Below the pieces are notes generated by a model. That model was not told the origin of the DNA. It saw only the letters and a program-made list of their open reading frames with translations, and ran no database searches. A DNA stretch of 60,353 bases, from contig NZ_RQJW01000025.1 in NCBI RefSeq assembly GCF_004028635.1, positions 1 through 60,353 on the forward strand, read 5' to 3'. The position numbers and the translations under genes are program-made. Of the stretch, positions 27,081 to 34,462 are shown in pieces; the stretch's first letter is position 1, and every line of letters begins with the position of its first letter. This DNA comes from Streptomyces cyaneus (GTDB lineage: Bacteria; Actinomycetota; Actinomycetes; Streptomycetales; Streptomycetaceae).

Positions 27081-28151
27081 ATGCCGCACACGACCGCCTT
27101 CGCCAGGAACCAGTGGTACGTCGCCGCCTACAGCCATGAGGTCGGGCGCGAGTTGCTCGGTCGGACGATCCTTGGGGAGACCCTCGTCCTCTATCGCACG
27201 GAAGAGGACGGGACTCCGGTGGTCCTGCACGACCGCTGTGTGCACCGCCGCTACCCGCTGTCCGAGGCCCCGACCCGGCTCGACGGCGACCGGATCGTGT
27301 GTGGGTACCACGGGTTCACGTACGACACGACCGGTGCGTGTGTGTACGTGCCGGGGCAGAAACGCATCCCGCGTACGGCGCGCGTGGCTTCCTACCCCGT
27401 GGTCGAGCAGGACTCGCTGATCTGGGTGTGGATAGGTGACCCGGCGCTCGCCGACCCGCAGAGCATCCCGCGGGCCAAGCACCTCGACTCCCCCGGCTGG
27501 GTCACCGTGCGCGGCATGGAGCCCATCGACTGCGACTACGGCCTCCTCGTCGACAACCTGCTCGACCTGTCCCACGAGACCTACCTCCACGGCGGCTACA
27601 TCGGCACCCCCGAGGTCGCCGAGACGCCGATCACCACCGAGGTCGACGAGGGCGCCGGCATCGTACGGGTCAGCCGGCACATGGACGACGCCGAGTGCCC
27701 GCCGTTCTACGCCAAGTCGACCGGCATCGAGGGCCGGATCACCCGGTGGCAGGACATCGAGTACCACGCCCCGTGCCTGTATCTGCTGCACAGCCGTATC
27801 GCCCCGGTCGGCGTGCTGCCCGAGGCGGACGGCAGCGACCCGAACGGCTTCCACACCGAGATCACGTACGCCATCACACCGTCCGGCGACGGCAAGGTGT
27901 ACGACTTCTGGATGGTCTCGCGGGACTGGGCGACCGACGACGAGGAGGTCACCGAGTTCCTGCGCGGCAACAACCACACCGTCGTCATGCAGGACGTCAC
28001 CGCCCTCAACCTGCTGCAGCAGACCCTCGGCACCGAGCGCACCGGCTACCAGGAGCTGAGCATCAACATCGACACCGGTGGCCTGGCCGCCCGCCGTATC
28101 CTCGCCCGGCTGGTCGAGGAGGGCGACAAGCCCGTGGAGAAGGTCCTGTGA
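27081..28151 (+). CDS. Rieske non-heme iron oxygenase, VanA-like O-demethylase subunit
   Basis: This 356-residue terminal oxygenase resembles vanillate O-demethylase VanA, which removes a methyl group from an aromatic methyl ether as formaldehyde. The Rieske [2Fe-2S] ligands are Cys53-x-His55 and Cys74-x-x-His77. The mononuclear iron site is Asp162-x2-His165-x4-His170 in NLLDLSHETYLH. ATG 27081 follows GGGAGCC. It overlaps the small Cys/His gene by 4 bases and is in one unit with the reductase. The substrate could be vanillate or a related aromatic acid. A 27-bp piece of its start is duplicated at 22484. Confidence 0.88.
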   Translation: MPHTTAFARNQWYVAAYSHEVGRELLGRTILGETLVLYRTEEDGTPVVLHDRCVHRRYPLSEAPTRLDGDRIVCGYHGFTYDTTGACVYVPGQKRIPRTARVASYPVVEQDSLIWVWIGDPALADPQSIPRAKHLDSPGWVTVRGMEPIDCDYGLLVDNLLDLSHETYLHGGYIGTPEVAETPITTEVDEGAGIVRVSRHMDDAECPPFYAKSTGIEGRITRWQDIEYHAPCLYLLHSRIAPVGVLPEADGSDPNGFHTEITYAITPSGDGKVYDFWMVSRDWATDDEEVTEFLRGNNHTVVMQDVTALNLLQQTLGTERTGYQELSINIDTGGLAARRILARLVEEGDKPVEKVL

Positions 28152-28351
28152 GCGGCAGCCCCACCGGGGAGATCTACCGCATCGACTGGCTGCCGGGCAC
28201 CGACGTCCTGCACGGCACCTGTCACTGCGGACGCGAGCACACCTCGCAGGACCCGATCGAGATGTGGGAGTGGATGCTCGCCCATCCACAGGGACACCAG
28301 CCGGAGGGTCACCACCCCCAGGGACACGAGCCGCAAGGAAACAGCTCATGA
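28148..28351 (+). CDS. 67-residue Cys/His-rich protein between oxygenase and reductase
   Basis: This protein is translated from GTG 28148, overlapping the oxygenase stop (GTGA), and ends in a 4-base overlap with the reductase start. It has a CHCGREH motif (Cys25, His26, Cys27, His31) that could bind a metal or cluster, followed by a helix (IEMWEWML) and a His-rich tail of PxGH repeats (His47, 50, 55, 56, 60). No known domain was recognised. Its place inside the operon suggests a role in the demethylase: metal delivery, formaldehyde handling or electron-transfer assembly are all guesses. Confidence 0.7.
   Translation: MSGSPTGEIYRIDWLPGTDVLHGTCHCGREHTSQDPIEMWEWMLAHPQGHQPEGHHPQGHEPQGNSS
28289..28342 (+). 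repeat. 15-bp tandem repeat encoding the PxGH tail
   Basis: Three 15-base units (28289-28303, 28304-28318, 28319-28333) and a partial fourth (to 28342) encode QGHQP, EGHHP, QGHEP and QGN. Slippage in this array would change the number of histidines in the tail without a frameshift, since the unit is five codons. Confidence 0.6.
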
Positions 28352-29286
28352 CCGTGTACGAAGCCGAACTCGTCGTCGACCGAAGGGAGTTCGCGGCCGA
28401 CGGCGTGCTCGCCCTCACCCTGCGCCACCCACTGGGCGACGAGCTCCCGGCGTGGGAGCCGGGCGCGCACCTCGATGTCGTGCTCGGTCCGGAGCTGGAG
28501 CGGCAGTACTCGCTGTGCGGCGATCCGGCGGACCGGAACGCCTGGCGGATCGCGGTGCTGCGGGAGCCGGACGGGCGGGGTGGATCCGCCCATGTGCACG
28601 AGCAGTTGGGGCAGGGCGACAAGGTTCGGGTGCGCGGGCCGCGCAACCACTTCGCCCTGCGGCCCGCGCCCCGCTACCGCTTCATCGCGGGCGGCATCGG
28701 CATCACCCCGATCCTGCCCATGCTGGCGGCGGCCGAGGCGGCGGGTGCCGAGTGGACGCTGCTGTACGGCGGGCGGACCCGTCGATCCATGGCGTTCACC
28801 GAGGAGTTGAGCCGTTACGGCGGCGGCCGCGTCACCGTCGCGCCCCAGGACGAGACCGGCCTTCTGGACCTCGCCTCGGTGCTCGACGACGTCCCCGAGG
28901 GCACGCTCGTCTACTGCTGCGGGCCCGGGCCCCTGCTGGACGCGGTGGAGGCGCGGTGCCCGGCCGGGCTGCTGCACACGGAGCGGTTCGCGCCGAAGGA
29001 GCAGGAGGACGGCGAGAACACGGAGTTCGAGGTCGAGCTGGCGCAGAGCGGCAAGACGGTCACCGTGTCCCCGGACGTCTCCGTGCTCGACGCCGTGCGT
29101 GCCGCCGGTGTCGAGGTGCTGTTCTCCTGCACCGAGGGCACCTGCGGGACCTGTGAGACCGACGTCCTCGACGGCACCCCGGAACATCGGGACTCGGTGC
29201 TCACGGCGGAGGAGCAGGAGAGCGGCGAGACGATGATGATCTGTGTGTCCCGGTGCCGTGGGAAGCGGCTCGTGCTGGACCTGTGA
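28348..29286 (+). CDS. VanB-like ferredoxin reductase (PDR/VanDER family)
   Basis: This 312-residue electron-transfer partner passes electrons from NAD(P)H through a flavin and a [2Fe-2S] centre to the Rieske oxygenase. The flavin motif RQYS is at residues 52-55, the nucleotide-binding GGIGITP in the middle, and a CCGP segment follows. The C-terminal plant-type ferredoxin domain has Cys261, Cys266, Cys269 and Cys299. ATG 28348 overlaps the stop of the small gene. Its 3' end overlaps the convergent IclR gene by 86 bases, with no room for a terminator between them. Confidence 0.9.
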   Translation: MTVYEAELVVDRREFAADGVLALTLRHPLGDELPAWEPGAHLDVVLGPELERQYSLCGDPADRNAWRIAVLREPDGRGGSAHVHEQLGQGDKVRVRGPRNHFALRPAPRYRFIAGGIGITPILPMLAAAEAAGAEWTLLYGGRTRRSMAFTEELSRYGGGRVTVAPQDETGLLDLASVLDDVPEGTLVYCCGPGPLLDAVEARCPAGLLHTERFAPKEQEDGENTEFEVELAQSGKTVTVSPDVSVLDAVRAAGVEVLFSCTEGTCGTCETDVLDGTPEHRDSVLTAEEQESGETMMICVSRCRGKRLVLDL

Positions 29287-30052
29287 TCCTCAGGTCGGCC
29301 TCGATCCGGGCCACCGCCGCGAGCAGATGCGGCAGCAGGTCCGCACGGATGGAGTCCACCGAGGTGCGGCCGGCGTGCACCGCGATGTTCACGCCGGCCA
29401 CCACCTCGCCGTCCCGCTCCCGTACCGGTGCGGCGACCGACCGGAGCCCCTCCTCCAACTCCTGGTCGACGATGGCGTATCCCTGTCGGCGGACGCGCCG
29501 CAGTTCGGCCCGCAGGTCGTCCGGCGAGGTGATCGTGCGAGCGGTCAGGGGCTTCAACTCCGCTCGGGCGAGCCGGAGTTCGACGCCGTCCTCCGGCAGA
29601 TGCGCGAGGATCACCCGGCCCACCGACGTCACATACGCCGGGAAGCGGGTACCGACCGTGATGGACGCGGTCATGATGCGTCGGGTCGGGACCCGGGCGA
29701 CGTACACGATGTCGTCGCCGTCCAGGACGCACAGCGACGACGACTCCCGTACCTGCGCCACGAGTTGCTCGAGATGCGGCTCGGCGATCTGCGGCAGGGT
29801 GACGCTGGAGAGGTACGAGTAGCCCAGCTCCAGCACCCGCGGCGTGAGGCGGAAGAGGCGCCCGTCCTGGTGGACGTAGCCGAGGTCGGCGAGGGTCAGC
29901 AGCAGTCGGCGGGCGGCGGCGCGGGTCAGGTCGCAGGTGTGGGCGACCTCGCTGAGTGTGCGGGCGGGGTGCTCGGCGTCGAAGGAGCGGATCACGGCGA
30001 GGCCGCGCTCGAAGGACCTCACGAAGTGTGGTGCGCGGTCTCCCGGAAGCAT
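29201..30052 (-). CDS. IclR-family transcriptional regulator
   Basis: This 283-residue regulator has an N-terminal winged helix-turn-helix (RTLSEVAHTCDLTRAAARRLLLTL) and a C-terminal IclR effector domain with SSSLCVLDGDDIVYVAR, VGRVILAHL and EEGLRSVAAPVRERDG. The PcaR/PobR-like sequence fits control of aromatic-acid genes. ATG 30052 is chosen because GGAGGTGG lies 2 bases before it on the minus strand; an earlier start at 30094 lacks one. It faces away from the importer and converges on the demethylase, so it probably regulates both. Candidate operators lie at 30095-30188. Confidence 0.88.
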   Translation of the reverse strand: MLPGDRAPHFVRSFERGLAVIRSFDAEHPARTLSEVAHTCDLTRAAARRLLLTLADLGYVHQDGRLFRLTPRVLELGYSYLSSVTLPQIAEPHLEQLVAQVRESSSLCVLDGDDIVYVARVPTRRIMTASITVGTRFPAYVTSVGRVILAHLPEDGVELRLARAELKPLTARTITSPDDLRAELRRVRRQGYAIVDQELEEGLRSVAAPVRERDGEVVAGVNIAVHAGRTSVDSIRADLLPHLLAAVARIEADLRITGPARAASHGTGTHRSSSSRRSPAPPP

Positions 30053-30094
30053 CGCCACCTCCAATCGTGTCAACAATGGTGTCGGCGAAGCCAT

Positions 30095-30127
30095 TTGACC
30101 CGGCTTTGACCCGGCTTCGACCCGGCT
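30095..30127 (+). repeat. Three 11-bp tandem repeats in the IclR/importer intergenic region
   Basis: TTGACCCGGCT occurs twice (30095-30105, 30106-30116) and TCGACCCGGCT once (30117-30127), with exact 11-bp spacing, one helical turn. They lie 43 bases upstream of the IclR start and about 105 bases before the importer start, and each contains TTGAC, which could also act as a -35 element. They may be iterated protein-binding sites on one face of the DNA. Confidence 0.6.
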
Positions 30128-30171
30128 CCGTTGAGACTTCTACCTTCCCGCAGGGCATTCCCGCGCACTAC

Positions 30172-30188
30172 TGTGCGCCTTGCGCACA
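30172..30188. promoter_or_regulatory. IclR-type inverted repeat upstream of the importer
   Basis: TGTGCGC (30172-30178) and GCGCACA (30182-30188) are perfect 7-bp arms with a 3-base spacer, 45 bases before the binding-protein start. IclR-family operators are commonly short GC-rich palindromes of about this size, and the regulator is encoded next door. Assignment is by position and symmetry only. Confidence 0.5.
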
Positions 30189-30232
30189 ACCTGTCGGAAC
30201 ACCGCTGCACCGTTGTCTGTACAGGAGGAGCC

Positions 30233-31201
30233 ATGCGTCGTCTGTCGGCCGGTCTCACCGCCGGCGTCCTGCTGCTCGCCGCGACGGCCTGTGGCTCGTC
30301 CGACGGCGGTCCGTCGGACGCGGGCACGTCGTCCGGCGGTGTCACCACCGTCAAGCTCGGAATCATCCCGATCGTGGATGTCGCGCCGCTGTATCTCGGC
30401 CAGAAGAAGGGCTTCTTCGAGAAGCACGGCCTGAAACTGGAGTTCACCGCCGCTCAGGGCGGTGCGGCGATCGTGCCCGGCGTGGTCAGCGGGCAGTTCC
30501 AGTTCGGCTTCAGCAATGTGACGTCCCTGATGGTCGCCCAGACCAACAGCGTCCCCGTGAAAGCCGTCGCCAACGGCATCGCCTCGACCGGCGTGCGGGG
30601 CAAGGACTTCAACGGCCTGATGGTCAAGAAGGACAGCACCGTCAAGTCGCCGAAGCAGCTGGAGGGCAAGAAGGTCGCCATCAACACCCTGAAGAACATC
30701 AACGAGACCGCGGTCCGCCAGGCGGTGCGCAAGGCCGGCGGCGACCCCGACAAGGTGACGCTCGTCGAGATGCCCTTCGACCAGATGCCGGCCGCCCTCG
30801 ACAACGGCCAGATCGACGCCGCGTGCGTGGTCGAGCCGGCGACCGCCACCATCCGCAGCCAGGGCGGCCGGGAGATCGCCTCGCCCTTGGTCGACGTCGC
30901 GCCGGAAGTCACCGTCGCCATGTACTTCACCTCGGCGCAGTACGCGCAGCAACACCCGGACGTGGTCAAGAAGTTCCAGGACGCCACCGCCGAGTCCCTC
31001 GCGTACGCCGAGGCCCACCCGGACGAGGCCCGGCAGATCGTCACGACGTACACCAAGATCCCGGCGTCGGTGCTGGAGCAGGTGATCCTGCCGAAGTGGC
31101 CGAGCGAGCCGAACCGCGCCTCCATCGAGGCCCTCATGAAGCTCGGCGAGGAGGACGGCCTGTTCAAGAAGACGCCCGACCTGGACGCGCTGCTGCCGTG
31201 A
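30233..31201 (+). CDS. ABC transporter substrate-binding lipoprotein (SsuA/TauA/NMT1 type)
   Basis: This 322-residue lipoprotein has a signal with the lipobox LLAATAC (Cys20) and a Ser/Gly linker. It belongs to the aliphatic sulfonate/nitrate/taurine binding family: VKLGIIPIVDVAPLYLGQKKGFFEKHGL at the domain start region and ALDNGQIDAACVVEPATATI. In a cluster with an aromatic demethylase it may capture an aromatic acid (inference), although sulfonate or pyrimidine-precursor transporters look alike. AGGAGGAG lies just upstream of ATG 30233. It is followed by two permeases and an ATPase, making a complete importer. Confidence 0.88.
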   Translation: MRRLSAGLTAGVLLLAATACGSSDGGPSDAGTSSGGVTTVKLGIIPIVDVAPLYLGQKKGFFEKHGLKLEFTAAQGGAAIVPGVVSGQFQFGFSNVTSLMVAQTNSVPVKAVANGIASTGVRGKDFNGLMVKKDSTVKSPKQLEGKKVAINTLKNINETAVRQAVRKAGGDPDKVTLVEMPFDQMPAALDNGQIDAACVVEPATATIRSQGGREIASPLVDVAPEVTVAMYFTSAQYAQQHPDVVKKFQDATAESLAYAEAHPDEARQIVTTYTKIPASVLEQVILPKWPSEPNRASIEALMKLGEEDGLFKKTPDLDALLP

Positions 31202-31229
31202 GAGACGGACGCATGAGGGACATGAACGC

Positions 31230-32003
31230 ATGAGGGGCGAGAACGTCGCACTCGGTGCGGCCGGGCTCGCGGCCTTCCTCGCCCTGGGCGAGGCGGTGCC
31301 GCGGCTCGGCCTGGTCAAGGAGGCGTACTTCCCGCCGACGAGCCGTATCGCCGAAGCGCTCGCGGACGAGGTCACCGACCCCGCCTTCTGGAGCGCACTC
31401 GGCGACACCCTCACCGGCTGGGCACTGGGCCTGGCCATCGCGGTCTGCGCCGGTGTCGTCGCGGGCGTGGTCGTCTCCGTCGTGCCGTACCTGCGCGAGG
31501 CGACGGCCTCGACGATCGAGTTCCTGCGCCCCATCCCGTCGGTGGCGCTGATCCCGCTGGCCGTGCTGCTCTACGGCACCGAACTGAAGTCGGTGCTCCT
31601 GCTGGTGGTGTACGCCTCCTTCTGGCAGGTACTGATCCAGACCCTGTACGGCGTCCAGGACGTCGACCCGATCGCCGAGGAGACGGCACGCAGTTACGGC
31701 CTCGGCACCTGGGCGCGCGTGCGCCACGTGCTGTGGCCGACGGCCCTGCCGTACGTCATGACCGGTGTGCGGCTCGCCGCCGCGGTGGCGCTGATCCTCG
31801 CGATCACCGCCGAACTCGTCATCGGAGCACCGGGCTTGGGCCGGCAGATCGCGGTGGCGCAGACCTCGCAGGCGGTGCCGGAGATGTACGCGCTCATCGT
31901 CGTCGCGGGCCTGCTGGGACTGCTCATCAACGTCGGGGCGCGAACGGTGGAGCGGCGGGCGCTGGCCTGGCACCAGTCGGTGCGCGGAGAGGTGGCGGTG
32001 TGA
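31230..32003 (+). CDS. ABC transporter permease (SsuC/TauC type), first subunit
   Basis: This 257-residue integral membrane protein has about six hydrophobic helices and the cytoplasmic EAA loop ETARSYGLGTWARVRHVLWP that docks on the ATPase. It lies 28 bases after the binding protein and overlaps the second permease by 4 bases. A second distinct permease suggests a heterodimeric channel, where most SsuABC systems use one permease gene twice. Confidence 0.87.
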   Translation: MRGENVALGAAGLAAFLALGEAVPRLGLVKEAYFPPTSRIAEALADEVTDPAFWSALGDTLTGWALGLAIAVCAGVVAGVVVSVVPYLREATASTIEFLRPIPSVALIPLAVLLYGTELKSVLLLVVYASFWQVLIQTLYGVQDVDPIAEETARSYGLGTWARVRHVLWPTALPYVMTGVRLAAAVALILAITAELVIGAPGLGRQIAVAQTSQAVPEMYALIVVAGLLGLLINVGARTVERRALAWHQSVRGEVAV

Positions 32004-32779
32004 TCGGGCGCTTGCTGACGCGACTGTTCTTCGTCGTCGCGCTGCCCGTGGTGCTGGTCGCCGTGTGGTGGGCGGCGTCGGACGGCAGCACGGATCCCTT
32101 CTGGCCGCCGCTGCGGACGATCCTCGACACTTTCCCGGACGTCTGGACGGCCGACCGGCTGCGCACGGACGTCGTACCGAGCATCCTGCGCCTCCTGGGC
32201 GGCTATGCGTCGGCTGCCGTGGTGGGCGTCGCGCTCGGCACGGTCATCGGCTCCTACCGCAGGGTGCGCGCGGTGTGCGAACCGGTCCTGGAGTTCCTGC
32301 GGGCCGTGCCGCCGCCCGTGCTGGTCCCGGTCATCATGCTGTTCGCGGGCATCGGCGACACCATGAAGATCGTCGTGATCGCGAGCGGCTGCGTCTGGCC
32401 GATCCTGCTCAACACCGTGGAGGGCGTGCGCGCCGTCGACTCGGTGATGCTGGAGACGGCCCGCTCCTACGGCGTCACGGGAATCGCCCGCCTGCGCCAT
32501 CTGGTGCTGCGCTCGGCGAGCCCGCAGATCGTCGCCGGGCTGCGCCAGGCACTCTCGATCGGCATCATCCTCATGGTCATCAGCGAGATGTTCACCGCCA
32601 ACAACGGCATCGGCTACACCGTCGTCCAGTTCCAACGCAGCTTCGCGGTCCCCGACATGTGGACCGGCATCCTCGTCCTCGGCCTGCTCGGCTTCCTGCT
32701 CTCCGTCGTCTTCCGACTGGTCGAGCGCCGGGTGCTCGGCTGGTACCACGGTCTGCGCGCGACCACCCGGCGGCCTTGA
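32000..32779 (+). CDS. ABC transporter permease (SsuC/TauC type), second subunit
   Basis: This 259-residue permease starts at GTG 32000, overlapping the first permease stop (GTGTGA context). The N-terminal helix LFFVVALPVVLVAVWW and the EAA loop ETARSYGVTGIARLRHLVL are visible. It is related to, but clearly diverged from, the first permease, supporting an old duplication and a heterodimeric membrane domain. It ends directly against the ATPase gene. Confidence 0.87.
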   Translation: MIGRLLTRLFFVVALPVVLVAVWWAASDGSTDPFWPPLRTILDTFPDVWTADRLRTDVVPSILRLLGGYASAAVVGVALGTVIGSYRRVRAVCEPVLEFLRAVPPPVLVPVIMLFAGIGDTMKIVVIASGCVWPILLNTVEGVRAVDSVMLETARSYGVTGIARLRHLVLRSASPQIVAGLRQALSIGIILMVISEMFTANNGIGYTVVQFQRSFAVPDMWTGILVLGLLGFLLSVVFRLVERRVLGWYHGLRATTRRP

Positions 32780-32803
32780 GTGAACATCGTGAAGGGGCGG
32801 TCC

Positions 32804-33604
32804 ATGCTCGACGTACGCGGCCTGAAGAAGGTCTACGAGGGGTCCGGGCGCCGCGTGGAGGCGGTACGCGACCTCACCTTCACCGTCGACGCGGGTGAAC
32901 TGGTCTGTCTCGTCGGCCCGTCGGGCTGCGGCAAGACGACGCTGCTGAGATGCATGGGCGGTCTGCTCACGCCGACGAGCGGCGAAGTCCTGCTGGAGGG
33001 GCGGAAGGTGAGCGGCCCGCCGCCCGGGATGGCGTTCGTCTTCCAGGAGTACGGGCGCAGTCTGTTCCCGTGGATGCGGGTCGGCGAGAACGTCGAACTC
33101 CCTTTGAAACAAAAGGACCTGAGCAAGGCGCGACGCCGGGAGCTGGTGCGGGACGCGCTGGAGTCGGTGGGGCTGGCGGACGCTGTCACGGCGTACCCCT
33201 GGCAGTTGTCCGGCGGTATGCAGCAGCGGGTCGCCATCGCCCGGGCGCTGGCGTACGAGCCCCGTGTGCTGCTGATGGACGAGCCGTTCGCGGCGGTGGA
33301 CGCGCAGACCCGGGCCGATCTGGAGGACCTGGTGCGGGGGCTGTGGCGGGAGCGCGGCATCACGATCCTGTTCGTCACCCATGACATCGACGAGGCGGTC
33401 TATCTCGGCGAGCGGGTCATCGTGCTGTCCGCCTCACCCACCGTCGTACAGGAACAGCTGAAGGTCGATCTGCCCGCCGGGCGCGACCAGTTGCACACCC
33501 GCGTGGATCCGCGCTTCGCCGAGCTGCGTACCCATGTGTACGAGCAGATCCAGGCGGCGAAGCGGGGGGTTGGGCAGCCGGGTCCTAAGAGCTCGGTCGA
33601 ATAG
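32804..33604 (+). CDS. ABC transporter ATP-binding protein (SsuB/TauB type)
   Basis: This ATPase drives the preceding importer. Walker A is GPSGCGKTT, the signature LSGGMQQRVAIARAL and Walker B VLLMDEPF, with the H-switch in FVTHDIDEA; the length, about 266 residues, is normal. ATG 32804 is preferred because AAGGGG lies 6 bases upstream, giving the family start MLDVRGLKKVY. GTG codons at 32780 and 32789 are also in frame and would add up to 8 residues without a good ribosome site. The C-terminal part after the ATPase core is short and carries no extra domain. Confidence 0.88.
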   Translation: MLDVRGLKKVYEGSGRRVEAVRDLTFTVDAGELVCLVGPSGCGKTTLLRCMGGLLTPTSGEVLLEGRKVSGPPPGMAFVFQEYGRSLFPWMRVGENVELPLKQKDLSKARRRELVRDALESVGLADAVTAYPWQLSGGMQQRVAIARALAYEPRVLLMDEPFAAVDAQTRADLEDLVRGLWRERGITILFVTHDIDEAVYLGERVIVLSASPTVVQEQLKVDLPAGRDQLHTRVDPRFAELRTHVYEQIQAAKRGVGQPGPKSSVE

Positions 33605-33675
33605 GCCGTCTGGAGGCTGCAGGTCGTGGGGGCTTGTCGCGCCCACGCGGCGGAGCCGCATATCGATACAGCCCC

Positions 33676-33692
33676 GCGCCCCTTTGGGGCGC
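33676..33692. terminator. Hairpin between convergent importer and GntR genes
   Basis: GCGCCCC (33676-33682), loop TTT, GGGGCGC (33686-33692). This common short GC stem can stop transcription from both sides; it lies 72 bases after the ATPase stop and 21 bases beyond the GntR stop. Confidence 0.6.
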
Positions 33693-33712
33693 TGCCCTTA
33701 GGGGCGTGGACA

Positions 33713-34408
33713 TCAACCGGCAGCCCACAAACCGCGGACGTGGCCCAGGTGCCGGGTCATGACCTCTCGTACCGCCCTCTCATCGCGTGCGATCAAGGCG
33801 TCGAGGAGTTCCAGGTGCTCCTCGGCGGAGGCCAGCAGACGGCCGGCCTGGACGAGCGCGGTCAGCCCGTAGAGGCGGGAGCGTTTGCGGAGGTCGCCGA
33901 CGACCTCGACGAGGTGGGCGTTGCCGGCGAGGGCGAGCAGCCCGAGGTGGAAGCGGGTGTCGGCCTCGACGTACGCGATGAGGTCGCCTGAGACGGCGGC
34001 CTGGACGATCTCCCGGGCGGCGGGGCGCAGCGCCTCCAGGGAGACCTTGTCGGCGGTCCCGGCCAGCTCCACCACCGTCGGGATCTCGATGAGCGCACGA
34101 ATGTGCTTGTACTCGTCGAGCTGTTTCTCGGAGACCGCGGTGACCCGGAAGCCCTTGTTGGGGACGGTGTCGACCAGGCCCTCCTTGACCAGGTCCAGCA
34201 TGGCCTCGCGCACCGGGGTCGCCGAGACTCCGAAGCGGCCGGCGAGCGCCGGCGCGGAGTACACCTCGCCGGGGAGCAGTTCCCCGGCGATCAGCGCGGC
34301 CCGCAGGGCGTCGGCGACCCGCTCCCGGTAGCTGCTCTTCTTGCCGCCCAGGCTGGGCAGCGCGGGGGCGGCTGCGGCGGACGGGGCGCCGGTGCGCTGG
34401 GCGGCCAT
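33713..34408 (-). CDS. GntR-family regulator, FCD type
   Basis: This 231-residue regulator has an N-terminal winged helix (ALIAGELLPGEVYSAPALAGRFGVS with TPVREAMLDLVKEGLV) and a C-terminal all-helical FCD effector domain in which Asp/His residues (ADTRFHLGLLALAGN, SAEEHLELLDAL) usually bind a metal or small acid. It is the last gene of the hydroxyproline operon and is the probable repressor of that operon. A short Ala-rich N-terminal extension of about 20 residues precedes the DNA-binding domain. The palindrome at 34429 lies 20 bases upstream and may be its own site. Confidence 0.88.
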   Translation of the reverse strand: MAAQRTGAPSAAAAPALPSLGGKKSSYRERVADALRAALIAGELLPGEVYSAPALAGRFGVSATPVREAMLDLVKEGLVDTVPNKGFRVTAVSEKQLDEYKHIRALIEIPTVVELAGTADKVSLEALRPAAREIVQAAVSGDLIAYVEADTRFHLGLLALAGNAHLVEVVGDLRKRSRLYGLTALVQAGRLLASAEEHLELLDALIARDERAVREVMTRHLGHVRGLWAAG

Positions 34409-34428
34409 GGGTCTCCTAGCTGTGCAAT

Positions 34429-34440
34429 GTCACGCGTTAC
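34429..34440. promoter_or_regulatory. Candidate GntR operator between epimerase and regulator genes
   Basis: GTCACGCGTTAC is palindromic at 10 of 12 positions around ACGCGT. The adjoining ATGTCAC (34427-34433) recurs at 39254-39260, upstream of the first gene of the same operon, as expected if one regulator binds both places. GTNAC half-sites are usual for this regulator class. Confidence 0.45.
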
Positions 34441-34462
34441 GGTGCCTCATTATCCTCAATGC

